A stretch of 64,000 nucleotides of DNA from Streptomyces justiciae (lineage in GTDB: Bacteria; Actinomycetota; Actinomycetes; Streptomycetales; Streptomycetaceae), in the NCBI RefSeq assembly GCF_015163075.1, contig NZ_JADDXU010000032.1, forward strand, positions 1 to 64,000, given 5' to 3'. The translations under genes were made by a program, and so were the position numbers. Positions 1 to 8,065 of this stretch are shown here, in pieces. Each line of letters opens with the position of its first letter. The first letter of the stretch is position 1. The notes beneath the pieces are model-generated. The model searched no databases. It was not told where the DNA came from and worked only from the letters and a program-made list of their open reading frames with translations.

Positions 1-28
1 CGTACCGTTAATTCGGTACGGGGGTTTT
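1..28. terminator. Hairpin with T-run at the left edge
   Basis: CGTACCG and CGGTACG form a perfect 7-bp stem around TTAATT (1-20), followed by GGGGGTTTTC. This looks like an intrinsic terminator of a plus-strand gene outside the window, or an operator for the GNAT gene that starts at 53. Confidence 0.5.
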
Positions 29-52
29 CTGCGTTGTACTACCGTGGCCGGC

Positions 53-598
53 ATGAACTACAAGGTACGGCCCATACAAGCCGACGAGTGGCCCGAGGCG
101 AAGGCGATCCGGCTTGCCTCGCTTCAAGATCCCGTCGCGCATCTCGCTTTTCTGGAGACCTATGAGGCGGCCTTGGGGCATCCGGACTCCTTCTGGCAGG
201 AGCGGGCCGCGGGTGGTGCCGAGGGCGCTGAGGGTGCCCAGCAGATCATCGCCGAGGGCCCTGATGGGCAGTGGGTCGGGACGCTGACCGTACTGATGGA
301 GGAGGCCGGGTCCACCGACTGGGCCGGGTTCCCCGTCGAGCGGCGGCAGGGGCATGTCGTCGGGGTGTTCGTGCAGCCTGACCATCGGGGGATCGGACTC
401 ACCGAAGTGCTCTTTGACGCCGGCCTGGAGTGGGCGTGGTCGCGGGGTGCCGAGCGGGTCCGGCTCATCGTGCACGAGGACAACGCGCGGGCCCAGCGGT
501 TCTATCGGAAGGTGGGGTTCGAGCCGACCGGGGTCACCGTGCCGTTGGCGCAGGCGTCCACGGAGACCGAGTTGGAGTTCGCGCTCGAGCGTGAGTGA
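53..598 (+). CDS. GNAT family N-acetyltransferase
   Basis: The product is 181 residues and should transfer an acetyl group from acetyl-CoA to an unidentified amine. The GNAT motif A is clear near residues 104-122 (VVGVFVQPDHRGIG, the Q-x-x-R-G-x-G acetyl-CoA loop). It is followed by the usual RVRLIVHEDN strand and the RAQRFYRKVGFEPTG helix and strand near the C-terminus. There is no signal peptide, so it is cytosolic. I chose the ATG at 53; a GTG at 44 is in frame, and neither has a strong ribosome binding site. The gene ends only 4 bp from the convergent stop of the VirD4-like gene. Family assignment is firm; the substrate is unknown. Confidence 0.85.
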   Translation: MNYKVRPIQADEWPEAKAIRLASLQDPVAHLAFLETYEAALGHPDSFWQERAAGGAEGAEGAQQIIAEGPDGQWVGTLTVLMEEAGSTDWAGFPVERRQGHVVGVFVQPDHRGIGLTEVLFDAGLEWAWSRGAERVRLIVHEDNARAQRFYRKVGFEPTGVTVPLAQASTETELEFALERE

Positions 599-602
599 GG
601 TG

Positions 603-2042
603 TCAGACCGGGAGCTCGTCGTGCGGCCAGCGGGCCCTTGCCTGTTCCCTTGACCGGAGCAGGGCCAGGGTCGGTAGGCCCCGGTCCGCTCCGGTGGCCA
701 GCAGCTCCGGGAGCTGGGGAAGCGGAGCCACGGCGGCGACGTCGTCGAGGACGAGCGTCAGTGGTGGGTCGAGGCGACCGGAGGATGACCGTTCGGCCAT
801 GCGCCGGCCACGCTCGACCACGCTGGAGACGAGGGCCGTCAGGAGTGGCATCGCGCCCGGATTGGTCCTGGGGTCCTCGATGGACTCCCCCACTACGTAA
901 AGCGTGCCCCCTTCGTCGACGAAGGAATCCAAGGCGAGCGCATCAGTTCGGTTTGGAGTGCAGGCCTCGCGGATGTTGACCGTGAAGAGCGCGGAGAGGG
1001 CTCGGCCGGTCAACTCCTGGGCGATGTCCCGGCGTTCCGGGTGGGCGGTGAGGGTGGCTTCCAGTTCACCTGCCGCGCCGGGGGCCGCCTTCGGGTTCGT
1101 ACGGAGGATGCGTACCGCGTCCTGGATCTGGGTGCCCTGGGACCAGCGGTGGACGTGGCGGATGGTGCGGCCGTCTATGGCGGCGGCGTGCAGATAGCTC
1201 CGCAGGAGCGTTTCCGCGGTGTCGCTGACCGCCTGGTCGAGGCGGGCGGTCGGGCGGACCGGGGTGAGGAGCGCGGCGGCCCTCGCCTTCGCCGTCTGCT
1301 TGTCCTCGCAGCCTGCCGTAGGAGACCAGTGCAGCCGTGCCGGGGTGTCGCAGAGGTGGGTGGGGTCGTAGAGGTGGACCGGGCCCAGTTTGGCGCGGGC
1401 GTCCTTCGTGTCCGACCAGATGGCGGGGTTGGACGTGACCACCAGGGTGGGGCCCTCCGCGTCTCGGACCGCCTGGGTCGCCGTGGTCTGGCGGGTCTCC
1501 CGCGGAGCGACCAGCACCTTCTCCACCCGCTGGGGGACCGTCGTCGCGGAGACGGGCACCGGTTCCGCCCTCGGTGTGGGCACCTCGTGGTGCGTGACCC
1601 TCTCGACAACGGGCTCGGGAGTCGCCGGCTGCTCCACGGGCACGGTCCGCGGCGCCACCTGAGGTGCCGCCTTCCGCGCCCGTCGTACCGCCCTCCAACG
1701 GGCCACCGTCCCCAGCACGAACACGGTGAGCACGACCAGGACCATCAGCTGGCCGATGAACAGGCCCCAGAAGAGGCCGTAGCCGGAGAGCTGGGCCGCC
1801 GGGGTCTCCGGCCAGGCGCCCGGCATGTCGTGGGGCTGGCCGATGAGTTGGCGCATGGCCAGGGGAGTGCGGGTGAAGGTGACGCCGTCGGGCCAGGCGC
1901 CGTGGGCGAACCAGCCGGCCAGGCCGGTGGCCGACCAGACCATCAGCGTCATGCCGATGAGGAAGGCGAGTATGCCGACCAGCAGCCCGTCCGGGATGCC
2001 GCCCTGGCCCTCCTGCTGCCGGCGGTCGTCAGGTCGCACCAC
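603..2042 (-). CDS. VirD4/TraG-like coupling protein with degenerate Walker A
   Basis: The product is 479 residues. Two N-terminal membrane segments (about 18-45 and 88-115) precede a long linker and a cytosolic domain like the TraG/VirD4 coupling ATPases of type IV secretion. The family's nucleotide-binding loop (G-x-x-x-x-G-K-T/S) is expected just before LVVTSNPAIWSDTKDARA, but the sequence there is APRETRQTT, lacking the invariant Gly-Lys. The Walker B region reads LTLVLDDVAAVAPLPQLPEL, with Asp in place of the usual catalytic Glu. The protein stops soon after LALLRSREQARARW, where homologues usually continue. It is the last gene of the operon, starting at a GTG behind GGGAGG, 15 bp after virB4. 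I infer a scaffold or substrate receptor that no longer hydrolyses ATP. Confidence 0.7.
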   Translation of the reverse strand: MVRPDDRRQQEGQGGIPDGLLVGILAFLIGMTLMVWSATGLAGWFAHGAWPDGVTFTRTPLAMRQLIGQPHDMPGAWPETPAAQLSGYGLFWGLFIGQLMVLVVLTVFVLGTVARWRAVRRARKAAPQVAPRTVPVEQPATPEPVVERVTHHEVPTPRAEPVPVSATTVPQRVEKVLVAPRETRQTTATQAVRDAEGPTLVVTSNPAIWSDTKDARAKLGPVHLYDPTHLCDTPARLHWSPTAGCEDKQTAKARAAALLTPVRPTARLDQAVSDTAETLLRSYLHAAAIDGRTIRHVHRWSQGTQIQDAVRILRTNPKAAPGAAGELEATLTAHPERRDIAQELTGRALSALFTVNIREACTPNRTDALALDSFVDEGGTLYVVGESIEDPRTNPGAMPLLTALVSSVVERGRRMAERSSSGRLDPPLTLVLDDVAAVAPLPQLPELLATGADRGLPTLALLRSREQARARWPHDELPV

Positions 2043-2057
2043 AGCCCGCCTCCCTGC

Positions 2058-3488
2058 CTACGCCACCGTCGACTCGGAGCCGCCCATGTGCTGCTGCTCC
2101 ATGTGCGCTTCCACGAAGGCCGCCGCTCGCTCCTCCGCCTCCAGCTCGGCCGCGCGCAGGGCGTCGTCCGTCAGGTCGCGGTCGGCGGAGGACTCGGTCA
2201 TCGCGCGGTCCGTGAAGACGAGCGGGCGTTCCGTCTCGGTGATCAGGTGTTTGACCACCTGGACGTTGCCGTTGACGTCCCAGACGGCGATGCCGGGCGT
2301 GAGGGAGGGGATGATCTCCACCGCCCAGCGTGGGAGGCCCAGCACCCGTCCCGTCGACCTCGCCTCGTCCGCCTTCTGGGCGTAGATCGTCCTGGTCGAC
2401 GCCATCTTCAGGATCGCCGCGGCCTCCTTCGCCGCCGCTCCGTCGACGACGTCGGACAGGTGGTGGACCACCGCCACGAACGACAGACCCAGCCGTCGGC
2501 CGAACTTCAGCAGGCGCTGGAAGAGCTGGGCCACGAAGGGGCTGTTGATGATGTGCCAGGCCTCCTCGACCAGGAAGATGCGCTTCTTCCGGTCCGGGCG
2601 GATCCAGGTGTGCTCCAGCCACACGCCGACGATGGCCATGAGGATGGGCATGGCGATGGAGTTGCGGTCGATGTGGGACAGGTCGAAGACGATCAGCGGG
2701 GCGTCCAGGTCGATGCCGACCGTCGTCGGGCCGTCGAACATGCCGCGCAGGTCACCGTCGACGAGCCGGTCCAGGACCAGGGCGACGTCCAGGCCCCACG
2801 CCCGTACATCGTCTATGTCGACGTTCATCGCCTCGGCGGACTCCGGCTCGGGATGCCGTAGCTGCTCGACGATGTCCGTGAGGACCGGCTGGCGTTCGAC
2901 GATCGTCTCGTTGACGTAGGCGTGCGCGACCTTGAGGGCGAAGCCCGAGCGCTCGTCCAGGCCGTGGCCCATCGCGACCTCGATGATGGTGCGGAGCAGC
3001 GCGAGCTGGCCCGTCGTCGTGATCGCGGGGTCGAGGGGGTTGAGGCGGATTCCCATGTCCAGGGCGGCCATCGGGTCCAGGCGGATGGGAGTTATCCCCA
3101 ACTCCTGTGCGATGAGGTTCCATTCACCGACGCCGTCCTCGCCCTGGGCGTCCAGGACGACGACCTGCCGGTCCCGGAAGCGCAACTGCCGTAGGACGTA
3201 CGTCTTCTCCAGCGCCGACTTGCCGTTGCCGGACTCGCCGAGGACCAGCCAGTGCGGGGCCGGGAGTTGCTGGCCGTACAGCTGGAAGGGGTCGTAGATG
3301 TAGCCCTTGCCGGAGTAGACCTCGCGGCCGATGATGACGCCCGAGTCGCCCAACCCCGGTGCCGCCGTGGGCAGATAGACCGCCTGGGCCTGGCCCGTGG
3401 AGGTGCGGACGGGCAGGCGGGTCGTCTCGACCTTCCCGAAGAGGAAGGACGTGAAGGCGTCGGTCAGGACGGAGAGCGGGTCCCGCAT
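2058..3488 (-). CDS. VirB4-like type IV secretion ATPase
   Basis: The product is 476 residues and is the likely motor ATPase of the secretion apparatus. The Walker A is intact (GESGNGKSALEK, about residues 80-95) and a Walker B-like strand is present (RIFLVEEAWHII). Between them lie the typical DAQGEDGVGEWN and QLLRTIIEVAM-type helical segments. No membrane segment is seen, so it should sit at the cytosolic face. The ATG at 3488 is the first good start 14 bp after the preceding stop; a longer frame upstream only shadows the neighbouring gene. It lacks most of the N-terminal half of classical VirB4, which may be supplied by the upstream SCO6880-type protein. It is the only convincing ATPase in the operon. 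Confidence 0.8.
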   Translation of the reverse strand: MRDPLSVLTDAFTSFLFGKVETTRLPVRTSTGQAQAVYLPTAAPGLGDSGVIIGREVYSGKGYIYDPFQLYGQQLPAPHWLVLGESGNGKSALEKTYVLRQLRFRDRQVVVLDAQGEDGVGEWNLIAQELGITPIRLDPMAALDMGIRLNPLDPAITTTGQLALLRTIIEVAMGHGLDERSGFALKVAHAYVNETIVERQPVLTDIVEQLRHPEPESAEAMNVDIDDVRAWGLDVALVLDRLVDGDLRGMFDGPTTVGIDLDAPLIVFDLSHIDRNSIAMPILMAIVGVWLEHTWIRPDRKKRIFLVEEAWHIINSPFVAQLFQRLLKFGRRLGLSFVAVVHHLSDVVDGAAAKEAAAILKMASTRTIYAQKADEARSTGRVLGLPRWAVEIIPSLTPGIAVWDVNGNVQVVKHLITETERPLVFTDRAMTESSADRDLTDDALRAAELEAEERAAAFVEAHMEQQHMGGSESTVA

Positions 3489-3502
3489 CAGCGCATCAGC
3501 CT

Positions 3503-5062
3503 CTACCTTCGGATTCCGGTGGCGAACGGGAGGGTGTTCACGAAGGCGCGGTGGTGCTCGCGGTCGCACCACTCCAGCTTCAGGTACGACTTTCCGGCCG
3601 AGGCCCGGATGGTCCGCTTGTCGCGGGCCAGGGACTCGGGGGAGCGGGAGGAGACGGTGATGTAGCCGACCAGGTTGACGCCGGCCGCGCCGCTCGCAAG
3701 GTCCTCGCCGCGCTGGTCGAGGCGGTTGTGGGCGGCGATGTCGCGGGGGTCGACGGTCCGGTTCATCTTCGCGGCGCGGGACGCCTCCGCCTCGTCGTTC
3801 GTCTTCTCCGTCAGCATGCGCTCGATGGCGACCTCGGTGGGTTCGAGGTCCATCGTCACGGCGACCGTGCGGATGACGTCCGGGGTGTGGACGAGGAGGG
3901 GCGCGAGGAAGTTGACGCCGACGGGGGTCATCGGCCACTCCTTCACCCAGGCGGTGGCGTGGCACCAGGGCGCGCGGGTGGAGGACTCGCGGGTCTTCGC
4001 CTGGAGGAACGTCGGTTCCATGGCGTCGAGTTCGGCCGGCCAGGCGTTGCGCTTGGTCATCGCCTGGATGTGGTCGATGGGGTGGTCCGGGTCGTACATG
4101 GAGTGGATGAGGGAGGCGAGACGGCCCTGGCCCAGCGGCTGTCGTACGCGGATGTCCGCCTCCTGCAACCGCGAGCAGATGTCCGTCAGTTCACGCGCCA
4201 TGACCACCGCCAGGCCCGCGTCACGGTCCAGCTTGCGGCCCGACTGGGGGCGCGCAGCGCGGGCCATCGCGTGGGCCTCGGCGGAGAGTTCGCGGGTGTA
4301 GTGCATGCAGGCGACGAGGTACGCGCGGTGCTGCTCGCTGCTGGTGGAGACCATGGACTGGAGCTGGTCGTACGACTGTTGCAGCCATCCCGGTGCCTTC
4401 TCGTCGCCACGTACGGCCACGTCCTTGGCGTGGGCGTCCGGGTCGGCGGGAAGGGTGCGGGCGAGCATTTGCAGCCGGGTGACGAATCCGTCGCCGTTGG
4501 CCACGTGCTTGAGGAGCGTGCCGAAGCGGTCGACCAGCGCCTCCTGGTCCTCGGAGTCGCGCAGGCCGACGCCGGGGCCCTCGATCTCGATCGCGGCCGT
4601 CACCGTGCGGCGGTCCGCGTGCAGGAGTACGGCGATCTCGTCGGGGCCGAAGGGGGCGGCGAGCCAGGTGATGCGGCCGATGCCGGGGGGCGGGCCGATC
4701 TCGACCTCGCGGCCGTCGACGCGGGTGCCGGCCTCCATGACGCCGGAGCGGTAGACGGTGCCCTGCTTGAGGGTGCGCTTGTAACTGCGGTTGATCTCGA
4801 ACCACTTGTAGAACGTGCGGTGCTTGTACGGCACGTAGACCGCCGCCAGTGCGAGCAGCGGGAAGCCCATCAGCAGCACGATGCGCAGGGACAGCACCGG
4901 GACGAGGAGCCCGCACATCATGCCGAGGAACGCGCCGCCGATGATGAGCGCGATCTCGCCGGTCTCACGATTTCTGCCGACGATCGCGTTCGGCCGGGCG
5001 CGGCCGATCAGATATGTACGGCGGGGCGTGACCGGATGGGACACGTGGGACTCGGTCGTCAA
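3503..5062 (-). CDS. SCO6880/PrgI-type membrane protein of the T4SS-like operon
   Basis: The product is 519 residues. Two closely spaced membrane helices lie at about 35-82 (IALIIGGAFLGMMCGLL and LRIVLLMGFPLLALAAVYV), followed by a large soluble domain of about 430 residues. This is the PrgI/VirB3-plus-soluble-domain layout of the actinobacterial family NCBI calls SCO6880. In Gram-positive type IV systems such proteins sit at the inner membrane and dock VirB4. The start is a TTG overlapping the VirB6-like stop (TTGA), behind a strong GGAGGTG, so translation is probably coupled. The soluble part could be the detached N-terminal half of a VirB4; a structure comparison would decide. Family membership is confident, the docking role is inferred. 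Confidence 0.7.
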   Translation of the reverse strand: MTTESHVSHPVTPRRTYLIGRARPNAIVGRNRETGEIALIIGGAFLGMMCGLLVPVLSLRIVLLMGFPLLALAAVYVPYKHRTFYKWFEINRSYKRTLKQGTVYRSGVMEAGTRVDGREVEIGPPPGIGRITWLAAPFGPDEIAVLLHADRRTVTAAIEIEGPGVGLRDSEDQEALVDRFGTLLKHVANGDGFVTRLQMLARTLPADPDAHAKDVAVRGDEKAPGWLQQSYDQLQSMVSTSSEQHRAYLVACMHYTRELSAEAHAMARAARPQSGRKLDRDAGLAVVMARELTDICSRLQEADIRVRQPLGQGRLASLIHSMYDPDHPIDHIQAMTKRNAWPAELDAMEPTFLQAKTRESSTRAPWCHATAWVKEWPMTPVGVNFLAPLLVHTPDVIRTVAVTMDLEPTEVAIERMLTEKTNDEAEASRAAKMNRTVDPRDIAAHNRLDQRGEDLASGAAGVNLVGYITVSSRSPESLARDKRTIRASAGKSYLKLEWCDREHHRAFVNTLPFATGIRR

Positions 5063-6420
5063 CGCCCTTCACCTCCCGTGCGGTTGTTACTGCTGTTGCG
5101 GGTGTTGCTGGCATGGGGTGTGTTCACCGGGCTGCTCGAGCGGGGCGAGGGGGCGGCGGAGGGGACAGATCCGCCGCCACCGCCGCCGCCGTTCGAGCCG
5201 CGCGTGCTGTGGGCGGCGACGCCGCCGGAGGCCGGGTTGGAGGGGCGGGCGCCGCCTCCGGAGGCTTGTCCGCCGCCGTTGTTGTCGGCCCGGGTGCTGT
5301 GGGTCTTGATGCCCTGCGCAACGAGGGTGGCGGGGCTGCTGATGACGGCGGCCGCCTTGCCTTCCGCGCCCTGCATGATGCGGTTGTTGCGGGAGCCGGC
5401 GATCTCGTCGCCGAAGCCGGGGACGAAGCGGTAGATCATCGCCGACGCGAAGATGGCGAGCAGGATGATGGCGAGGCCGGAGACGACCGCGGAGAAGGCG
5501 TCGGGGCCGTCGTCGGTGGACAGTGCGCCGGCGAGACCGAGGACGATGACGATCACCGGCTTCACCAGGATGACGGCGATCATGATGCCCGCCCAGCGGC
5601 GGACGTGGCCCCACAGGTTCTTGTCGACGAGGCCGGCGTAGACGACGGTGCCGAGCAGTGCGCCCACGTAGAGCAGGGCGGCCCTGATGACGAGCTCCAG
5701 CCAGAGGATTCCGGCGGCGAGGATGCTGACCAGTGACACGACGATCAGCATGATCGGGCCGCCGCCGATGTCCTCGCCCTTGTTGAGGGCGCCGGAGAAG
5801 GTGCCGAAGAAGGTGTCCGTCTGGTCGCCGGTCGTCTTCGCGAGGACCTCTGTGATGCCGTCGGTCGCCGATACGACGGTGTAGAGGATCAGCGGGGTGA
5901 AGGCCGAGGCCAGGACGGTGAGCCAGAGGAACCCGATCGCCTCGCTGATGGCGGTGCTCAGGGGGACGCCGCGTACGGCACGCTTGGCGACGGCCAGCAG
6001 CCAGAGGAGCAGGGTCAGCACGGTCGACGCCGCGAAGACGACCGCGTACTGCTGGAGGAACTTGGGGTTCGTGAAGTCGACGTTCGCGGTGTCCTTCACG
6101 GCCTCGCTGAGCTTGTCGACGGTCCAGGAGGCGGCGTCGGCACAGCCCTTGGCGAGGGAGGAAAGGGGGTCGAGGGAGGAGGTGGGGTCGAGGGTGGTGG
6201 AGCCGCCGGAGCCGGTGCCGTTGCCTTGTTCGCAGTAGTCCTTGGCGGGGCCGACGATGAGGTCGCAGTTGCTGCTCGATGCCGACGGGGACGGTGAAGG
6301 CGTGGGAGTGGGGGTAGGAGTGGGCGCTGCGGCGGCGCGGGTGGCCAGCAGCACGGCTGCCGTTTGTACGGTGGTGAGGGCGGCGGCGACCTTGAGCGCG
6401 CGGCGTGGGCTACCGGGCAT
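5059..6420 (-). CDS. VirB6-like polytopic membrane protein
   Basis: The product is 453 residues. An N-terminal signal/anchor (VAAALTTVQTAAVLLATRAAAA) is followed by a Pro-Thr/Pro-Ser tract and a short extracytoplasmic region. About five to six membrane helices occupy residues 115-345. The C-terminal 110 residues are low-complexity, rich in Gly, Ser, Asn and Pro. This is the layout of VirB6/TrbL-type channel components of Gram-positive type IV systems. The ATG at 6420 begins 11 bp before the stop of the TcpC-like gene, and the gene ends in a TTGA overlap with the next one. A longer frame upstream lies inside the TcpC-like gene and was rejected. The role is inferred from topology and operon position. 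Confidence 0.7.
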   Translation of the reverse strand: MPGSPRRALKVAAALTTVQTAAVLLATRAAAAPTPTPTPTPSPSPSASSSNCDLIVGPAKDYCEQGNGTGSGGSTTLDPTSSLDPLSSLAKGCADAASWTVDKLSEAVKDTANVDFTNPKFLQQYAVVFAASTVLTLLLWLLAVAKRAVRGVPLSTAISEAIGFLWLTVLASAFTPLILYTVVSATDGITEVLAKTTGDQTDTFFGTFSGALNKGEDIGGGPIMLIVVSLVSILAAGILWLELVIRAALLYVGALLGTVVYAGLVDKNLWGHVRRWAGIMIAVILVKPVIVIVLGLAGALSTDDGPDAFSAVVSGLAIILLAIFASAMIYRFVPGFGDEIAGSRNNRIMQGAEGKAAAVISSPATLVAQGIKTHSTRADNNGGGQASGGGARPSNPASGGVAAHSTRGSNGGGGGGGSVPSAAPSPRSSSPVNTPHASNTRNSSNNRTGGEGR

Positions 6421-7219
6421 AAGAGAACCCTCCGTACTCCTCGACGGCCTTGGACATCTCGTCGGCGCTGGAGGCCTTGTTGTCCCCGGGGACTGGGGCG
6501 GGGCCGTCCTTCTGGGAGAAGCTGTCGACCTTCCAGTCACCCTCTGCCCAGCGCAGTTGGAGGGTGAGGGTGAACCAGTCACTGGTGACAGGGTTGGTCG
6601 AGTCGCCACCGGCGGTACCGAAGAGGCCGGTGCACCAGACCTCGGTGGTGGCGGCGTTGGCCGAGTAGCTCGTGACCGTGGTGCCGATCGGCACGGTCCG
6701 TGAGACGTAGGTCTGGCCGGTGGCTGCGTTGCCGTTCTCGTCCAGGCCGAGGTTGCTCAGGAAGTCCTTGGAGTACGCCTTGTCGAACTTGGCGGAGAGC
6801 TCGGCCTGTTTGTCGGTGACGAACACCTGCTGGACGATCTCGGCTCGCCGGGCGGGCTTGAGGATGTCGGCCGAAACCAGCTCCACCGCATAATTCGCCG
6901 CCGCACTCTGCGCCCCCTGCGAGTCATGGGCGAACCCCGACCCCACCGGCGTCTTCCCCGTCGCCGCCGTAGGTGAAGTCACCGGCTTGTTGCCGCCGCC
7001 CGTTTCCGAAGAGGTATCGTCCCCGCCGCGGTTCGCGAAGGCGATCGCGGCGATGAGGACCACCACCACGCCGACCACCGTGACGAGGCTTCGGGATGAT
7101 GAGCGGCCGCCTCTCCGGGCGCCGCCGTACACGTCGCCGCCGCCGTCCGGCAGGCGCGTGCGGGTCTGACCCGTGCCTCCGTAACCGCCGGAGCCCTCGC
7201 GTTCGTCCCCGAGACTCAT
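6410..7219 (-). CDS. TcpC/VirB8-like bitopic protein
   Basis: The product is 269 residues. A cytosolic Gly/Arg-rich N-terminus of about 40 residues leads to one membrane helix (LVTVVGVVVVLIAAIAFA). A low-complexity linker and an extracytoplasmic domain of about 170 residues follow, ending in a Trp-rich strand set (WFTLTLQLRWAEGDWKVDSF). This is the topology of TcpC/VirB8 assembly factors, whose outer domains are NTF2-like; the strand pattern near the end agrees. The ATG at 7219 is preferred; the upstream in-frame extension is Arg-rich and unlike coding sequence. A 196-bp gap separates it from the VirB2-like gene, so an internal promoter is possible. Function is inferred from topology and neighbours. 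Confidence 0.6.
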   Translation of the reverse strand: MSLGDEREGSGGYGGTGQTRTRLPDGGGDVYGGARRGGRSSSRSLVTVVGVVVVLIAAIAFANRGGDDTSSETGGGNKPVTSPTAATGKTPVGSGFAHDSQGAQSAAANYAVELVSADILKPARRAEIVQQVFVTDKQAELSAKFDKAYSKDFLSNLGLDENGNAATGQTYVSRTVPIGTTVTSYSANAATTEVWCTGLFGTAGGDSTNPVTSDWFTLTLQLRWAEGDWKVDSFSQKDGPAPVPGDNKASSADEMSKAVEEYGGFSYAR

Positions 7220-7415
7220 GCCGCGTACGCCCCCTCGACGTCGTGCGGAAACTCGTAGGCATACGACGGTAGCCGTGCTGGTTCCCGCGCGGGCGCGGTG
7301 TGGTGACTGGACATCAGGGAAACGCAACCTCAGCCGGTGGGCACGACGGGCGGGTGGGTGGTGGGGGACAGCCGGGCGTGCCCGGAGGGACTGGAGGGAT
7401 GGCCTGGATGACCCG

Positions 7416-7724
7416 CTAGACCGCCATGCCGTACACGATGGTGAACAGCGTGCCGAGTGAACCGATGATGAAGACTCCGGTGAGGCCGGCGATGATGAGG
7501 CCCTTGCCCTGTTCGGCGCTGAAGGTGTCGCGGAGCGCGGTCGCGCCGATGCGCTGCTTCGCGGCGCCCCAGATGGCGATGCCGAGGCAGAGCAGGATGG
7601 CCACCGCCATCACGACCTCGATCATCACCTTCGCCTCGTTGCCCAGGCTGCCGAAGGGGCCCCAGTCCGGAGCGATCCCGCCGATGATGGTGTTGATGTC
7701 TCCCTTGTCGGCCGCAAAGAGCAT
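7416..7724 (-). CDS. VirB2-like small two-helix membrane protein
   Basis: The product is 102 residues. A short N-terminus (MLFAADKGDINTIIGG) is followed by two membrane helices (VMIEVVMAVAILLCLGIAIWG and GLIIAGLTGVFIIGSLGTLF), separated by a basic loop. Small proteins with this two-helix layout head many Gram-positive type IV clusters and are compared with the VirB2/TrbC pilin. I chose the ATG at 7724 because the GGGGCGG stretch upstream is better placed for it than for the GTG at 7733. It is the first gene of the secretion operon. No pilin-type cleavage site is obvious, so a pilus is not claimed. Confidence 0.6.
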   Translation of the reverse strand: MLFAADKGDINTIIGGIAPDWGPFGSLGNEAKVMIEVVMAVAILLCLGIAIWGAAKQRIGATALRDTFSAEQGKGLIIAGLTGVFIIGSLGTLFTIVYGMAV

Positions 7725-8065
7725 GTAAGTCACCGCCCCTGGTGGGTAGTTCCGCTTCCCCTGCGGGTGCGCAGAGGTCAGGCCTCATTGTCGCCGACAA
7801 ATCCGCCGTCGTATGTCGACTTGGCGTCATTGATTGGCGAGTTTCGTACGAATGCTTGTCTGGTACTCGTCCGGTCACTCTGTGTATCACGGCAGGTCAC
7901 GCCGGGCAATGAGGCCTGAGCGGAACCTTCGTGTGGTTCCGTCGTTGACCCCTTCTTGCATCCATGTTCTGTGGGTGAAGGCTAACCCCGTATGCCGCGT
8001 TGCGGGTGACGGAGGGTCAGGCAGCAAGGCGTCGAGGTCATGGGCTGTCGCTTACTGTTCCCACC
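7725..8065. other. Divergent intergenic region of about 340 bp
   Basis: This stretch separates the minus-strand secretion operon from the plus-strand restriction gene and must hold both promoters. It is less GC-rich than its surroundings. I see the palindrome noted at 7788-7800 but no credible gene. Confidence 0.5.
7788..7800. promoter_or_regulatory. 13-bp palindrome upstream of the T4SS-like operon
   Basis: TTGTCG-C-CGACAA is a perfect inverted repeat 64 bp upstream of the VirB2-like start codon. It is a plausible operator. No regulator gene lies beside it, so the binding protein is unknown. Confidence 0.35.

Noticed and set aside
1041..2861. 606-codon plus-strand open frame over the VirD4/VirB4-like genes
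   Set aside because: Antisense to genes with clear family motifs. Composition is Arg/Gly/Val-rich as expected for the third-position frame of GC-rich DNA, with no ribosome binding site or domain.
603..7724. T4SS-like operon as part of an integrative conjugative element
   Set aside because: No relaxase, integrase, att repeats or tRNA end is visible in the window.
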